From Megamonas hypermegale (GTDB taxonomy: Bacteria; Bacillota; Negativicutes; Selenomonadales; Selenomonadaceae), in contig NZ_LT906446.1 in assembly GCF_900187035.1 (NCBI RefSeq), forward strand, positions 1,302,001 to 1,366,000: a stretch of DNA of 64,000 nt, written 5' to 3'. The number at the start of each line of letters is the position of its first letter. Within the stretch, counting starts at the first letter, position 1. Made by a program: the position numbers and the translations under genes. The notes beneath the pieces were generated by a model. That model made no database searches. It was not told where the DNA came from and saw only the letters and a list, made by a program, of their open reading frames with translations. Positions 33,994-43,924 of the stretch are shown in pieces.

Positions 33994-35474
33994 TAATTAA
34001 ATCTTTTTATTTAAATAGTACGCGTGAAATTATCGTAAAAATCGTTAAAGAAATTTTAGTATTGTTTAAAGTAAATATAGATGAAAATGCTACTTATGCC
34101 GATTATGACAGACTAGAAATCATCAATGAAGTATCCGAAGAAAATAGGTCTGTTAAAACCACCTTAATACTTCATAAAGATGATAAAACACTCTCATTTA
34201 ATCGCATAAGCTATTTGCATGCCGATGAAAGTGTAAAAGCTGGCATAAATCGCTTAATAAAACTCAATTTATACCATATTTTCTGTGAAGATTTACGAAA
34301 GAAAACAGCACCTTGGGGTATTCTCCATGGTGTAAGACCGACAAAAATTGTACATCGTTTCATGGAAAACGGTTTAAATCGTGAAGAATTAATCAAACGC
34401 TTAAAAGATGATTATGAAGTAACTGCACCAAAAGCCAATCTCATCACAGATATAGCTTATTTGCAATTACCGTTTTTAGAAAAAGCACGCGACCCGCGCT
34501 TGATAAGCGTATATGTAGGCATACCATTTTGCCCATCTCGCTGTCTATACTGCTCTTTTCCTTCAAGCATCTTGCCAAGCGATGAAGTTACAGCTAAATA
34601 CTTAAAAACACTCAGATATGAAATTGAACAAATTAAAGCTTTAATTGACAAATACGATTTCAAAGTACAAACCATCTATGTTGGTGGTGGAACGCCAACC
34701 AGCTTAAACGAAAATGATTTTGATGATTTATTAGCACTCGTTGCAAAATCTTTTAAAAGTGATTATTTAGAAGAATTCACTGTTGAAGCAGGCAGACCTG
34801 ATTCTATAAATTTAGAAAAAGCAAAGTCTATTGTAAAATACGGCGCTGATAGAGTCAGCGTCAATCCTCAGACAATGCAGGATAGAACCTTGCGCTTAAT
34901 CGGACGAAGACATTGTGCCGATGATATCATTCGCGCATTTAAAGATGTGCGCAAAGCAGGTATTAAGCATATTAATACTGATTTAATAATCGGTCTTCCT
35001 GGTGAAAATGAAGCCGATGCTACAGATACTATCAAAAAAGTCATTGATTTACAGCCAGATGATATAACACTACATGCGCTCGCTTTGAAAAAAGGTTCTG
35101 AGTTAAAACTTATCAGGGACAATATCGTTTTACCTGATGACGAAACCGTTCAAAATATGTCAGCTATTATGACGAAAGCTGTTGCTGATTATGGACTTAT
35201 CCCTTATTATATTTATCGTCAAGGATATATGAGCGGCCAACTTGAAAATGTAGGTTGCAGCCGAAAAGGCAGTGAAGGCATCTACAACATTCAGATTATG
35301 GGCGAACGTCAAACGATTTTAGGCGTCGGCGGTGCAGCCACTAGTAAAATTGTTTATCCAGGCAAAAGATTGCAAACTTCTTTCAATGCAAAAGATTTAT
35401 ATACTTATTTAAATAGTATAGATAAATATATTGACCGCCGTAAAACTCTTTTAAAAGATGCTTATGGCGAATGA
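33990..35474 (+). CDS. hemZ: Coproporphyrinogen dehydrogenase HemZ (radical SAM)
   Basis: A 494-residue HemN-related radical SAM enzyme. The [4Fe-4S]-binding CxxxCxxC is visible in FCPSRCLYCSFPSS near residue 180. GGGTPTSL near 230 corresponds to the SAM-binding motif 2 and EAGRPDSI to motif 3. The N-terminal 160 residues form the domain typical of HemZ and distinct from HemN. It catalyses, or is proposed to catalyse, oxygen-independent coproporphyrinogen III decarboxylation. Translational coupling to fur (GTGA overlap) suggests iron-linked expression. It is followed by hisS after 18 bp. Confidence 0.92.
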   Translation: MIIKSFYLNSTREIIVKIVKEILVLFKVNIDENATYADYDRLEIINEVSEENRSVKTTLILHKDDKTLSFNRISYLHADESVKAGINRLIKLNLYHIFCEDLRKKTAPWGILHGVRPTKIVHRFMENGLNREELIKRLKDDYEVTAPKANLITDIAYLQLPFLEKARDPRLISVYVGIPFCPSRCLYCSFPSSILPSDEVTAKYLKTLRYEIEQIKALIDKYDFKVQTIYVGGGTPTSLNENDFDDLLALVAKSFKSDYLEEFTVEAGRPDSINLEKAKSIVKYGADRVSVNPQTMQDRTLRLIGRRHCADDIIRAFKDVRKAGIKHINTDLIIGLPGENEADATDTIKKVIDLQPDDITLHALALKKGSELKLIRDNIVLPDDETVQNMSAIMTKAVADYGLIPYYIYRQGYMSGQLENVGCSRKGSEGIYNIQIMGERQTILGVGGAATSKIVYPGKRLQTSFNAKDLYTYLNSIDKYIDRRKTLLKDAYGE

Positions 35475-35492
35475 ACTTGAGGTGATTTTTTT

Positions 35493-36758
35493 ATGTTAAC
35501 GAAGGCTCCTCGTGGAACCCGAGATATACTTCCTGATAAAGTGGGAAATTGGCTTTATCTCGAAAACTTAATTAGAAAATTATGCGGTCAATTTGGTTAC
35601 CGCGAAATCAGAACTCCTATATTTGAACACACAGAATTATTTCAGCGTGGTATAGGTGAAACGACTGATGTCGTTGAAAAAGAAATGTATACTTTTACAG
35701 ATAGAGGTAATCGTAGCATTACACTTCGCCCTGAAAATACTGCTGCTGCTGTTCGTTCTTATCTTGAAAATAAACTGTATGCTGATACTAATTTATGTAA
35801 ATTATTTTATATCGGTTCTATGTTCAGATATGACCGTCCACAAGCAGGTCGCTATCGCGAATTTCATCAATTCGGCGTTGAAGCTCTAGGTGAAGCAAAT
35901 CCAGCTGTAGATGCAGAAATAATTTCTTTAGCAGTACAATTCTTGCAAGATTTAGGTCTTAAAGATATTAAATTATTATTAAACTCTGTAGGCTGTCCTA
36001 AATGCCGCCCAGTTTATCGCCAAAAATTACAAGAATTCTTTAAACCTGTAATCGGCGAAATGTGCGAAGACTGCCAATCCCGCTATGATAGAAATCCAAT
36101 GCGTCTATTAGACTGCAAAAATGAAAAATGTAAAGAACTCGCTCAAGGCGCTCCAGCTATAACAGATTGCCTCTGCGATGAATGTAATGAACATTTCCAT
36201 AAAGTTCAAGATTTCTTGACTGCTGCTGGCATTGAATTTGAACTTGACCCAAGTCTTGTTCGCGGTCTTGATTATTATACAAAAACTGCATTTGAACTCA
36301 AATATATACCACTCGGTGCTCAAAGTGCTGTACTCGGCGGTGGACGCTATGATGGTCTTATTGAAGAATGCGGCGGTAAACCAACACCAGCTGTAGGTTT
36401 TGCAACAGGACTTGAACGTGTTTTATTAGCACTTGAAATGCAAAATTTATTACCAGAAACAGTTTATGGTACAGATATTTTCATCGTAGCACTCGGTGAC
36501 TCTGTACAAGCAAAAGCATTTGAAATTTTAACTAATTTGCGCAAAGATGGTTTTGAAGCTAGTATGGACTTTGCAGGTCGTAGCATGAAAGCTCAAATGA
36601 AACAAGCAAATAAATCTAATGCAAAATTTACTGTTATTTTAGGCGAAGATGAGTTAAAATCTAATAGTGCAGTTGTTAAAGATATGCAAAACAGCACACA
36701 AGAAACTGTTTCACTTGATGATTTATTTGCTACATTAAAAGCAAAATGTCATAAATAA
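35493..36758 (+). CDS. hisS: Histidine--tRNA ligase
   Basis: A 421-residue class II synthetase. It begins with APRGTRDILPDK, shows motif 2 as MFRYDRPQAGRYREFHQFGVE near 110-130, the histidine-binding LVRGLDYYTKTAFE near 255, and motif 3 in AVGFATGLERVLLAL near 305. A Cys-rich insertion (CPKCRPVYR and CEDCQSRY, about 170-225) is typical for Firmicutes HisRS. ATG at 35493 follows GAGGTG. It precedes aspS by 68 bp, the usual hisS-aspS pair, but no T-box precedes it here. Confidence 0.98.
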   Translation: MLTKAPRGTRDILPDKVGNWLYLENLIRKLCGQFGYREIRTPIFEHTELFQRGIGETTDVVEKEMYTFTDRGNRSITLRPENTAAAVRSYLENKLYADTNLCKLFYIGSMFRYDRPQAGRYREFHQFGVEALGEANPAVDAEIISLAVQFLQDLGLKDIKLLLNSVGCPKCRPVYRQKLQEFFKPVIGEMCEDCQSRYDRNPMRLLDCKNEKCKELAQGAPAITDCLCDECNEHFHKVQDFLTAAGIEFELDPSLVRGLDYYTKTAFELKYIPLGAQSAVLGGGRYDGLIEECGGKPTPAVGFATGLERVLLALEMQNLLPETVYGTDIFIVALGDSVQAKAFEILTNLRKDGFEASMDFAGRSMKAQMKQANKSNAKFTVILGEDELKSNSAVVKDMQNSTQETVSLDDLFATLKAKCHK

Positions 36759-36826
36759 GCAGTCTCTTCTCTTTTAGATATGAGATAATCATACAAACAA
36801 AAAATTATTGAGGTGGAATTTTACAA

Positions 36827-38629
36827 ATGGAAACAATGGAAGGTATGACTAGAACGCACCATTGTGGTGAGCTACGTGCTCAAAATGAAGGTCAAGAAGT
36901 CGTAGTATGCGGTTGGGTATCTCACCGCCGTGACCATGGTGGACTTATTTTTATTGATTTACGTGATAGAAGCGGTCTTGTTCAGCTCGTTTTTGCTGAA
37001 GATAGAATCGGTGCTGACCAATTCCCTAAAGCAGAATCTCTTCGTTCTGAATTCGTAGTTGCTGTTCGCGGTAAAGTTAGCTTGCGCGATAAAGAAACTA
37101 TCAATCCTAATATGGATACAGGCGAAATCGAAATCTATGCTGAAGAATTACGTATTTTAAATAAAGCAATGACTCCGCCATTTTACATTCAAGATGGCAT
37201 TGATGTTGATGAAAACGTTCGTTTAAAATATCGTTATTTAGACTTACGCCGTCCAGAAATGCAAAAAAACATCATGCTCCGTCATCGTGTTGCAAAATTA
37301 ATGCGTGATTACATGGACAAACATGGCTTTTTAGAAATCGAAACACCTATGCTTACAAAAAGCACACCAGAAGGTGCTCGCGATTACCTCGTACCTAGCC
37401 GTGTAAATCCTGGTAAATTCTATGCTTTACCACAGTCTCCACAGATTTTCAAACAGCTCTTAATGGTTGCAGGCTATGAAAAATATTTCCAGATTGTTCG
37501 CTGCTTCCGTGATGAAGACTTACGTGCAGACCGTCAGCCTGAATTTACACAGCTCGATATTGAAATGTCTTTCGTTGACCAAGAATATATCTTGACATTG
37601 ATGGAAGGCTTAATGCAGACAATCTTTGCAACAATCGGCGAAGAAGTAAAAACTCCATTCTTGCGTATGACTTGGGACGAAGCTATGGAAAGATATGGTT
37701 CCGATAAACCAGATATCCGCTTCGGCATGGAACTCATGGACATCTCCGAATACGTAAAAGGCTCTGACTTTAAAGTATTTAAATCCGTTTTAGACAACGG
37801 TGGACAAGTAAAAGCTATCAAAGTTGATGGATATGCAAATATTCCTCGTCGTGAACTCGATGGACTCGTAGAATACGCTCAAAGATATGGCGCAAAAGGT
37901 CTTGCTTGGATTCAATACACTGAAAAAGAAATTAAATCCCCATTCAAGAAATTCTACAGCGAAGAAACATTCCAGAAAATCAAAGAAGCAACAAATGCTC
38001 AAACTGGTGACTTATTACTCGTAGTTGCTGATAAACCACTCGTAGTTGCTCAAGCTCTCGGCGAATTACGTTTGGAAATGGGCCGTCGTCGTGGTCTCAT
38101 CAACGAAAACGAATATAAATTCCTCTGGGTTGTTGACTTCCCTATGTTTGAATACGATGAAGAAAACAAACGCTGGAAAGCTATGCACCATCCATTCACA
38201 GCTCCACGTGATGAAGATGTTCAATACTTACTCTCCGACCCAGGCCGCGTAAAAGCAAAAGCATACGATATGGTATTAAACGGCGTAGAAGTCGGCGGTG
38301 GTAGCTTGCGTATCTACAATAGCGATACACAAGAAAAAGTATTTGAAGCTATCGGTCTTACTCCAGAACAAGCTCATGAAAAATTCGGCTTCATGCTTGA
38401 TGCATTCAAATATGGTACTCCTCCACATGGTGGCTTAGCATTCGGTCTTGACCGTTTAATCATGCTCATGGCAAAACGTGGCTCTATCCGCGACGTTATC
38501 CCATTCCCTAAAACACAAAGTGCTAGCTGCTTAATGACTCAAGCACCATCTGAAGTTGACTCTAAACAGCTCCGTGAACTCTCCATTCGCACTGCTGTAG
38601 CTCCAAAGAAAAAAGCAGAAACTAAATAA
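36827..38629 (+). CDS. aspS: Aspartate--tRNA ligase
   Basis: A 600-residue class IIb synthetase of the bacterial type. An N-terminal OB-fold anticodon domain (VVCGWVSHRRDHGGLIFIDL) is followed by motif 2 (FRDEDLRADRQPEFTQLDIE near 223-242). A GAD insertion lies at about 290-420, and motif 3 is GGLAFGLDRLIMLM near 535. Whether it charges only tRNA-Asp or also tRNA-Asn depends on gatCAB, not seen here. GAGGTGGAA is upstream of the ATG at 36827. A strong terminator follows the gene. Confidence 0.98.
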   Translation: METMEGMTRTHHCGELRAQNEGQEVVVCGWVSHRRDHGGLIFIDLRDRSGLVQLVFAEDRIGADQFPKAESLRSEFVVAVRGKVSLRDKETINPNMDTGEIEIYAEELRILNKAMTPPFYIQDGIDVDENVRLKYRYLDLRRPEMQKNIMLRHRVAKLMRDYMDKHGFLEIETPMLTKSTPEGARDYLVPSRVNPGKFYALPQSPQIFKQLLMVAGYEKYFQIVRCFRDEDLRADRQPEFTQLDIEMSFVDQEYILTLMEGLMQTIFATIGEEVKTPFLRMTWDEAMERYGSDKPDIRFGMELMDISEYVKGSDFKVFKSVLDNGGQVKAIKVDGYANIPRRELDGLVEYAQRYGAKGLAWIQYTEKEIKSPFKKFYSEETFQKIKEATNAQTGDLLLVVADKPLVVAQALGELRLEMGRRRGLINENEYKFLWVVDFPMFEYDEENKRWKAMHHPFTAPRDEDVQYLLSDPGRVKAKAYDMVLNGVEVGGGSLRIYNSDTQEKVFEAIGLTPEQAHEKFGFMLDAFKYGTPPHGGLAFGLDRLIMLMAKRGSIRDVIPFPKTQSASCLMTQAPSEVDSKQLRELSIRTAVAPKKKAETK

Positions 38630-38644
38630 TCTATTTTCATAAAT

Positions 38645-38683
38645 AAAAAACAGACTTTGATTTTATACAAAGTCTGTTTTTTT
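38645..38683 (+). terminator. terminator after aspS
   Basis: AAAACAGACTTTG pairs with CAAAGTCTGTTTT, followed by TTT. Confidence 0.93.
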
Positions 38684-38704
38684 ATGACATAAGGAGATGA
38701 CTTA

Positions 38705-39241
38705 ATGACCACAAAAGAAAATATCATTGAAGCATTTTGGAAAATATACGCTCATAAACCACTTGAAAAAATTACTATACAAGAACTTATGGATAAAGCA
38801 GGTTACCATCGCAGTGTTTTTTACGTATATTTTAAAGATATATATGATTTACTAGAACAAGAAGAAAATGATATTATTGATAAATTAAATGAAATACTAC
38901 CATATATTTTTTACAGTATAAAAAATAATCATATTTTACCCAATATAGATACAAAAATATATAATTTATTTAAAGAAAACTTCCCTAAAGTAAATATTTT
39001 ATTTGGAATCCACGGTGATTTGTCCTTTATTTTTAAAGTAAAAAAACTATTTGCCAAAATTTTATGCGATATAATGCAACTGCCAACAAATGACTATAAA
39101 ACTAATCTTGCAATTGAATTCTTTATTAACGGTCATTTCAGTGCCTTATTATATCTATATAAACATAGCAATAAAATAAATCTAGTAGACTACTTAAAAA
39201 TAATTATCCCTATTTTTAACACCTTATTTAAACAAAAATAA
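38705..39241 (+). CDS. TetR/AcrR family transcriptional regulator
   Basis: A 178-residue regulator with a TetR N-terminal helix-turn-helix: ITIQELMDKAGYHRSVFYVYFKDIYDLL (residues 23-50), where the YHRSVFYVYF recognition helix is clear. The C-terminal ligand domain is divergent and AT-rich in coding. AAGGAG precedes the ATG. It converges on an ABC-2 exporter operon that ends about 80 bp away. Regulators of this class commonly control such exporters (for example CecR and YbhGFSR in E. coli), so control of the neighbouring operon is a reasonable guess. Confidence 0.87.
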   Translation: MTTKENIIEAFWKIYAHKPLEKITIQELMDKAGYHRSVFYVYFKDIYDLLEQEENDIIDKLNEILPYIFYSIKNNHILPNIDTKIYNLFKENFPKVNILFGIHGDLSFIFKVKKLFAKILCDIMQLPTNDYKTNLAIEFFINGHFSALLYLYKHSNKINLVDYLKIIIPIFNTLFKQK

Positions 39242-39322
39242 TAAATATTATCATATTAATATATCAAAAACAGTTAAAGTTTAAGCTTTTATTATTTATT
39301 TTATAAAATTAGTTAATGTATT

Positions 39323-40444
39323 TTAAACAAGCGATTTCTTAAACTTCCAAATGCTTATACTTAACATGATTATAGAAAATACAATTAAAAATACCGTAGG
39401 CTGATATAAATATTCTATACCGTTTCCTTTTAAAAAAATACCCCTTGTAATTTGTACAAAATGAGTCATGGGTATTATCATACTAAAATAATAAAAAAAA
39501 TCAGGCATTGCTATGCGTGGAAACATAAAACCAGATAATAAAATACTAGGAAGCATTACAAAAAAAGATAATTGCATAGCCTGCATTTGATTTTGCGCTA
39601 TGGTTGAAATAAAAATTCCCAACGCTAAACATGCTATCATAAAAATCGTACTTAAAATATAAAGTAAAATAATACTGCCTTTAAACGGCACATTGAAAAA
39701 TACTACTCCAATAATCGTAGCTATTGTTATTTGCACATATCCCACACAAATATACGGTATAATTTTACCAATTATTAATTCTAAAGGGCGTAGCGGTGTT
39801 ATTAAAAGCTGTTCTAAAGTACCCTCTTCTCGTTCACGCACAATAGATATACTAGCCGCCATAACAAGAGTCATAGTCAATACAATACCTATAATTCCTG
39901 GAATAATATAATATGCACTAATAAAATCAGGATTATACCATGGACGAATACGCAAATCATATACACCACTTACTATATTTTCCTTATTAGAAATTTTCTC
40001 TAATTGAAACTGTTGTAATTTTTGCTGGATAGCAAGCTGTGCTGTACTAATTGCTGATGTTGCTGCCATATTATCACTAGCGTCTACAATAAGCTGAATT
40101 TGCGCCGACTCTCCATGTTTAATATCACGTACCATATCTGGCGGAAATATAATCCCCACTACAGCTTGTCCTGAATTTATTTTATCATTAACTTCTGCCA
40201 TACTATTTGCCCTATATTTTATATCATAATAATTTGTAGCAACAAATATATCAAGAAGTTCACGACTTTCCTCTTGTCTACATTGGTCAAAAACAACTGT
40301 CGGTATATGTTTTACATCCGTATCAATAGCAAGACCAAATATAATAATCTGTACAATCGGTAACATTATCAGCAAACGCAACATTATCACATCTCGCCGT
40401 AACTGAATAAATTCTTTATATAACATAGCTTTTAATCTGTTCAT
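39323..40444 (-). CDS. ABC-2 type transporter permease
   Basis: A 373-residue permease of the YhhJ/YbhR type. One N-terminal helix (LRLLIMLPIVQIIIFGLAI) is followed by a large extracytoplasmic domain (about 45-170) and five C-terminal helices. The coupling segment SIVREREEGTLEQLLITPLR near 208-227 is diagnostic. It forms the membrane channel for the two ATPases encoded just upstream. Only one permease gene is present, so it probably works as a homodimer. Its start overlaps the preceding ATPase stop by four bases. Last gene of the operon. Confidence 0.92.
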   Translation of the reverse strand: MNRLKAMLYKEFIQLRRDVIMLRLLIMLPIVQIIIFGLAIDTDVKHIPTVVFDQCRQEESRELLDIFVATNYYDIKYRANSMAEVNDKINSGQAVVGIIFPPDMVRDIKHGESAQIQLIVDASDNMAATSAISTAQLAIQQKLQQFQLEKISNKENIVSGVYDLRIRPWYNPDFISAYYIIPGIIGIVLTMTLVMAASISIVREREEGTLEQLLITPLRPLELIIGKIIPYICVGYVQITIATIIGVVFFNVPFKGSIILLYILSTIFMIACLALGIFISTIAQNQMQAMQLSFFVMLPSILLSGFMFPRIAMPDFFYYFSMIIPMTHFVQITRGIFLKGNGIEYLYQPTVFLIVFSIIMLSISIWKFKKSLV

Positions 40445-41184
40445 ACCATATCCACCGCCTTTTGCCTTACCAAATAAGCAAAAACTTCATTTAATGAAAC
40501 ATTTTGCTTAGGTACAATTTGCTTTATTTGCATCGGAGTAGCATCTATCAAAAGCCTTCCCTGATGTAAAAAACCAATACGATGACAAAGTGCTGCTTCT
40601 TCCATAAAATGAGTTGTTACAATAATTGTCACACCTTTTTGCGCTAAAGATTGTATAATCTGCCAAAAATTTTTTCTAGCTCTAGGGTCAGCACCACTGG
40701 TCGCTTCATCTAAAAATAATAATTTAGGTTTATGAATAATAGCACAACCTAAAGCCAAGCGTTGACGCCAACCTCCTGTAAGATTTTTTACAAATATATT
40801 TTGTTGTTTCACTACACCTGCCAGTTCAATTATTTCTTCAATACGCGTTGCTAATATTTCTTTATCAACACCATATAAACCAGCATAAAATTTTATATTC
40901 TCTAAAACTGTTAAATCAGGATAAAGTGAAAATTTTTGTGACATATAACCTATCTTACTTTTAATTTTCGTCAAATCATGAATATCGTAACCTAAAATCC
41001 TAATTTTACCATTTGATGGTGGTACCACTCCACAAAGCATACGAATAGTTGTACTTTTACCCGAACCATTAGAACCAAGCAAACCATATATGCAGCCATA
41101 TTCTATTTTTAATGATAAATTATCTACAGCGATAAAATTGCCAAAATTTTTTGTAAGATTTTTTGTATAAACTGCATAATCCAT
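40441..41184 (-). CDS. ABC transporter ATP-binding protein (second ATPase of exporter)
   Basis: A 247-residue nucleotide-binding subunit: Walker A GLLGSNGSGKSTTI near 33-46, Q-loop IGYMSQKFSLYPDLTV, signature LTGGWRQRLALGCAI, Walker B KLLFLDEATSGADP, and H-loop VTTHFMEEAALC. The signature LTGGWRQR is the variant seen in the C-terminal half of YbhF/RbbA-type double ATPases. It overlaps the permease gene and lies 3 bp after the other ATPase. The two separate ATPases together equal the fused YbhF of E. coli. Confidence 0.93.
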   Translation of the reverse strand: MDYAVYTKNLTKNFGNFIAVDNLSLKIEYGCIYGLLGSNGSGKSTTIRMLCGVVPPSNGKIRILGYDIHDLTKIKSKIGYMSQKFSLYPDLTVLENIKFYAGLYGVDKEILATRIEEIIELAGVVKQQNIFVKNLTGGWRQRLALGCAIIHKPKLLFLDEATSGADPRARKNFWQIIQSLAQKGVTIIVTTHFMEEAALCHRIGFLHQGRLLIDATPMQIKQIVPKQNVSLNEVFAYLVRQKAVDMV

Positions 41185-41187
41185 GAT

Positions 41188-41895
41188 TTATTCGCCCTTT
41201 TCTGTTAATTTAAAATAAATGTCTTCTAAATTAAAACCTTTATTTTGCTTTTGCAAATCAGCTAAACTACTATTTATTAAAATTCTACCATTATTCATTA
41301 AAATAATTTCTCTACAATAATTTACTTCATCAAAATACGGTGTAGTTATAATCACTGTCGTACCTTGCTCATTTACCTGTTGAAATAACTCCCATAACTC
41401 CTGACGCGACACCGGGTCAACACCTGTTGAAGGCTCATCTAAAAGCAAAAATTTCGGTTCATGCACAAGTGCTGCTGCTAATGCTAATTTTTGTTTCATT
41501 CCACCAGATAATTTTCCTGCTAAGCGTTTTTTAAACTGATATAGCCCAACAAATTTTAAAATTCGTGCACAGTTTTCCTTTGCCTCATCTTTATTCATCC
41601 CATACAATGTTGCAGATAAAATCATATTTTCATCAACGCTCAAATTTTTATACCAACTAAATTGTTGTGCCATATAACCAAAATATTTTTTTTGCGTTTT
41701 AGGTAACTGTCCATTAATTAAAACCTGCCCCCTATCAGGTATAATTAACCCTATTATACTTTTTAATAACGTTGTCTTACCAGCTCCATCGCCACCTGCT
41801 ATTATCATCATAGCTTTATCTGCTATTTTTAATGAACAATTAGATAAAGCCCTTACTTGTCCAAAATTTTTGCTAATATTATTTATTTCAATCAC
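41188..41895 (-). CDS. ABC transporter ATP-binding protein (first ATPase of exporter)
   Basis: A 235-residue subunit with Walker A AGGDGAGKTTLL near 33-44, Q-loop FGYMAQQFSWYKNLSV, signature LSGGMKQKLALAAAL, Walker B FLLLDEPSTGVDP and the switch segment ITTPYFDEVNYC. In that segment the usual switch histidine is replaced by Pro (TTPY instead of TTHY), hinting that this half may be a reduced-activity site paired with the other ATPase. Its start overlaps the HlyD-type gene by eight bases. Confidence 0.92.
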   Translation of the reverse strand: MIEINNISKNFGQVRALSNCSLKIADKAMMIIAGGDGAGKTTLLKSIIGLIIPDRGQVLINGQLPKTQKKYFGYMAQQFSWYKNLSVDENMILSATLYGMNKDEAKENCARILKFVGLYQFKKRLAGKLSGGMKQKLALAAALVHEPKFLLLDEPSTGVDPVSRQELWELFQQVNEQGTTVIITTPYFDEVNYCREIILMNNGRILINSSLADLQKQNKGFNLEDIYFKLTEKGE

Positions 41896-42871
41896 AGAAA
41901 ATCACATCCGCTGGCATACCTGCTTTTATTTTACTATCAATATTTTCAATTTTAATTTTTACAGCAAAAACCATATTTGCGCGTTCTTCCTTAGTAATAC
42001 TTTCTCGTGGTGTAAACTCAGCTTCATCACTTATCTCAATAATTTTACCTGTAAATTTTTCTTGTGGAAAAGCATCCACCATGAGCTCAACTTTTTGTCC
42101 AATATATACCTTGCCTAAATCCATTGTAGAAATATACACTTTAATCCAACAATCTTTTAAATCAGCTATTGTTATAACACTTTCTCCTGCATTTATATAT
42201 TCATTGTTTTCAAAATTTTTGCTAATAATAACACCACTTACTGGACTATATAAATTCATATTATTTACTAAATCTTCATTTGCCTTAGCTGCTGCAATCA
42301 AACGCTGTACTTCCGCTACCTGCGCTACTATTTGGTCTTTACGTGTTCCTTCCATCACTAAATCATAATTGGCTTGTGCTGACAAATAATCTTCTTTTGC
42401 TACATTATTAGCCTCATGAGCATTATCAAGTTCCTGACGACTAATACCACCTACAGCATATAGTTGTTCATTACGATTTAAATCTGCCCTTGTCTTATCA
42501 TAAACAGCTTTTGTTTTATCAATCTGAGATTTTGCCATAAAAATTTCTTGTTCTCGTGCTCCTCTTTGCATATCGGCTAAAGTTGCTTGAGCTACCTGTA
42601 CTGCTTGCCAAGCACTTTCATTTTGCCTTTGTAAATCTTCTCTATCTATTTGACAAACAAGAACACCTTCTGTCAAAAAATCTCCTTCTTGATATGATAA
42701 ATTGCGTATATAACCAGCAATCCGTGGCGTTACATCATATTTAGTCACTTCTACTGTACCACTAGCTGTTAATTTGTTTTCTTCATTAAATTCATAATAA
42801 CAATACAAAGCACTTACCACTATTATTATTAAAACAATTAATATACATACAGTAATTTTTCGCTTATTCAT
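41888..42871 (-). CDS. HlyD/membrane fusion family exporter subunit
   Basis: A 327-residue periplasmic adaptor: one N-terminal helix (residues 6-26), a lipoyl/barrel-sandwich half (VEVTKYDVTPRIAGYI), a long alpha hairpin rich in Gln/Ala/Glu (about 80-195), the second lipoyl half (LYSPVSGVIISKNFENNEYI) and a beta-barrel domain (SIDLGKVYIGQ-like). Adaptors of this YbhG/YhiI type link an inner-membrane ABC exporter to an outer-membrane channel, which supports a diderm envelope. First gene of the four-gene exporter operon. Confidence 0.92.
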   Translation of the reverse strand: MNKRKITVCILIVLIIIVVSALYCYYEFNEENKLTASGTVEVTKYDVTPRIAGYIRNLSYQEGDFLTEGVLVCQIDREDLQRQNESAWQAVQVAQATLADMQRGAREQEIFMAKSQIDKTKAVYDKTRADLNRNEQLYAVGGISRQELDNAHEANNVAKEDYLSAQANYDLVMEGTRKDQIVAQVAEVQRLIAAAKANEDLVNNMNLYSPVSGVIISKNFENNEYINAGESVITIADLKDCWIKVYISTMDLGKVYIGQKVELMVDAFPQEKFTGKIIEISDEAEFTPRESITKEERANMVFAVKIKIENIDSKIKAGMPADVIFCD

Positions 42872-42992
42872 AAATTCACCTACTTTCTACTCTTAACACA
42901 GAACAACCTAAACTGACATATTTATTATAACAATTCTAATAATAAAATTTTTAACCCTTTTATATAAAACTACATTTTTAAAAATTTTGTAT

Positions 42993-43030
42993 AAAAAAAG
43001 ATGTTACACTTACTCGTGTAACATCTTTTA
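42993..43030. terminator. terminator downstream of pdxK
   Basis: AAAAGATGTTACAC pairs with GTGTAACATCTTTT, with A and T runs on each side. It ends the pdxK transcript on the minus strand. Confidence 0.88.
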
Positions 43031-43036
43031 TCTTAT

Positions 43037-43837
43037 TTATCTAGTTTTCCAATGAGCTAATGCACCTGTAAATTCATTGATTTTAAATGAATTTGCCACT
43101 GCTTTATCTATAAAGTTTTGTGCTGCTTTAAATGCTTCATTAACGCTCAAACCTTTTGCAAGTCCTGCCGTTATAGCAGCTGAGAATGTGCAACCTGCTC
43201 CGCTATTGTATATATTCTTCTGCTTCAATTTACGCTCAATAGTAAAATCTTTACCATCGAATAATACATCAACCATATAATCGCCTTCTACGCGGCTACC
43301 TGATTTTATGATGATATTCTTAGCACCTAATTTATTGATTTTAATACAAGCTTCTTTGATATCTTCTACCGTTTCTACTTTTTCCATATCAGCGATATAT
43401 GCCGCTTCTACTGTATTCGGTGTTACTACATCAGCAAACGGTATTAATTTTGCCTTAATCGCTTTTGCTGCTTCTGGCACCATTATAGCATCTATGCCTT
43501 TACATACCATAACCGGGTCAATAACAACATTTTTGAAATTATATTTTTTTATAGCTTCTTCTACTGTATCAACTAATTTAGCTGAGCTCAACATACCTGT
43601 TTTCATAGCATTTATACCAATGCCATCACCTACAGTTGCTAATTGTCTTTTAACCGTATCCAATTCAATTGGAAAGATATCATGTGCCCAATCTTTTGGA
43701 TTTTGTGCCACGATAACGGTAAGGACAACCATACCATATACGCCCATCTCTTCAAATGTTTTTAAATCGGCTTCCATACCTGCTCCACCTGAAGTATCAG
43801 AACCTGCTATTGTTAGTGCTTTATAATTTTCTGCCAT
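43037..43837 (-). CDS. pdxK: Pyridoxine/pyridoxal/pyridoxamine kinase, ThiD-like
   Basis: A 266-residue ribokinase-fold enzyme phosphorylating vitamin B6 forms at the 5' position. It has [21 protein letters not shown] at the N-terminus and [18 protein letters not shown]. The PdxK-type [18 protein letters not shown] is followed by [11 protein letters not shown] and the catalytic loop [19 protein letters not shown] with its Cys. These features agree better with Bacillus PdxK than with hydroxymethylpyrimidine kinase. Start ATG at 43837 follows TGAGG. A 21-residue upstream extension has no ribosome binding site. It is monocistronic. Confidence 0.88.
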   Translation of the reverse strand: MAENYKALTIAGSDTSGGAGMEADLKTFEEMGVYGMVVLTVIVAQNPKDWAHDIFPIELDTVKRQLATVGDGIGINAMKTGMLSSAKLVDTVEEAIKKYNFKNVVIDPVMVCKGIDAIMVPEAAKAIKAKLIPFADVVTPNTVEAAYIADMEKVETVEDIKEACIKINKLGAKNIIIKSGSRVEGDYMVDVLFDGKDFTIERKLKQKNIYNSGAGCTFSAAITAGLAKGLSVNEAFKAAQNFIDKAVANSFKINEFTGALAHWKTR

Positions 43838-43924
43838 CAAATCAACCTCATTTGCAAAATATTTGTTTAAAATTATAATTTCCACTATTATAAAAGTCAA
43901 TCAAATAAGTAAAAAATCCATTAA

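Noticed and set aside
36759-36826. A T-box between hisS and aspS
   Set aside because: The 68-bp space is too short and lacks the AGGTGGTACCGCG element. Only valS shows a T-box here.
43308-43826. A plus-strand frame of 172 codons inside pdxK
   Set aside because: It is antisense to a clearly conserved kinase gene, and its hydrophobic translation has no ribosome binding site.
43838-43900. An N-terminally extended PdxK starting at 43900
   Set aside because: The extra 21 residues have no homologous counterpart, and the ribosome binding site fits the ATG at 43837.
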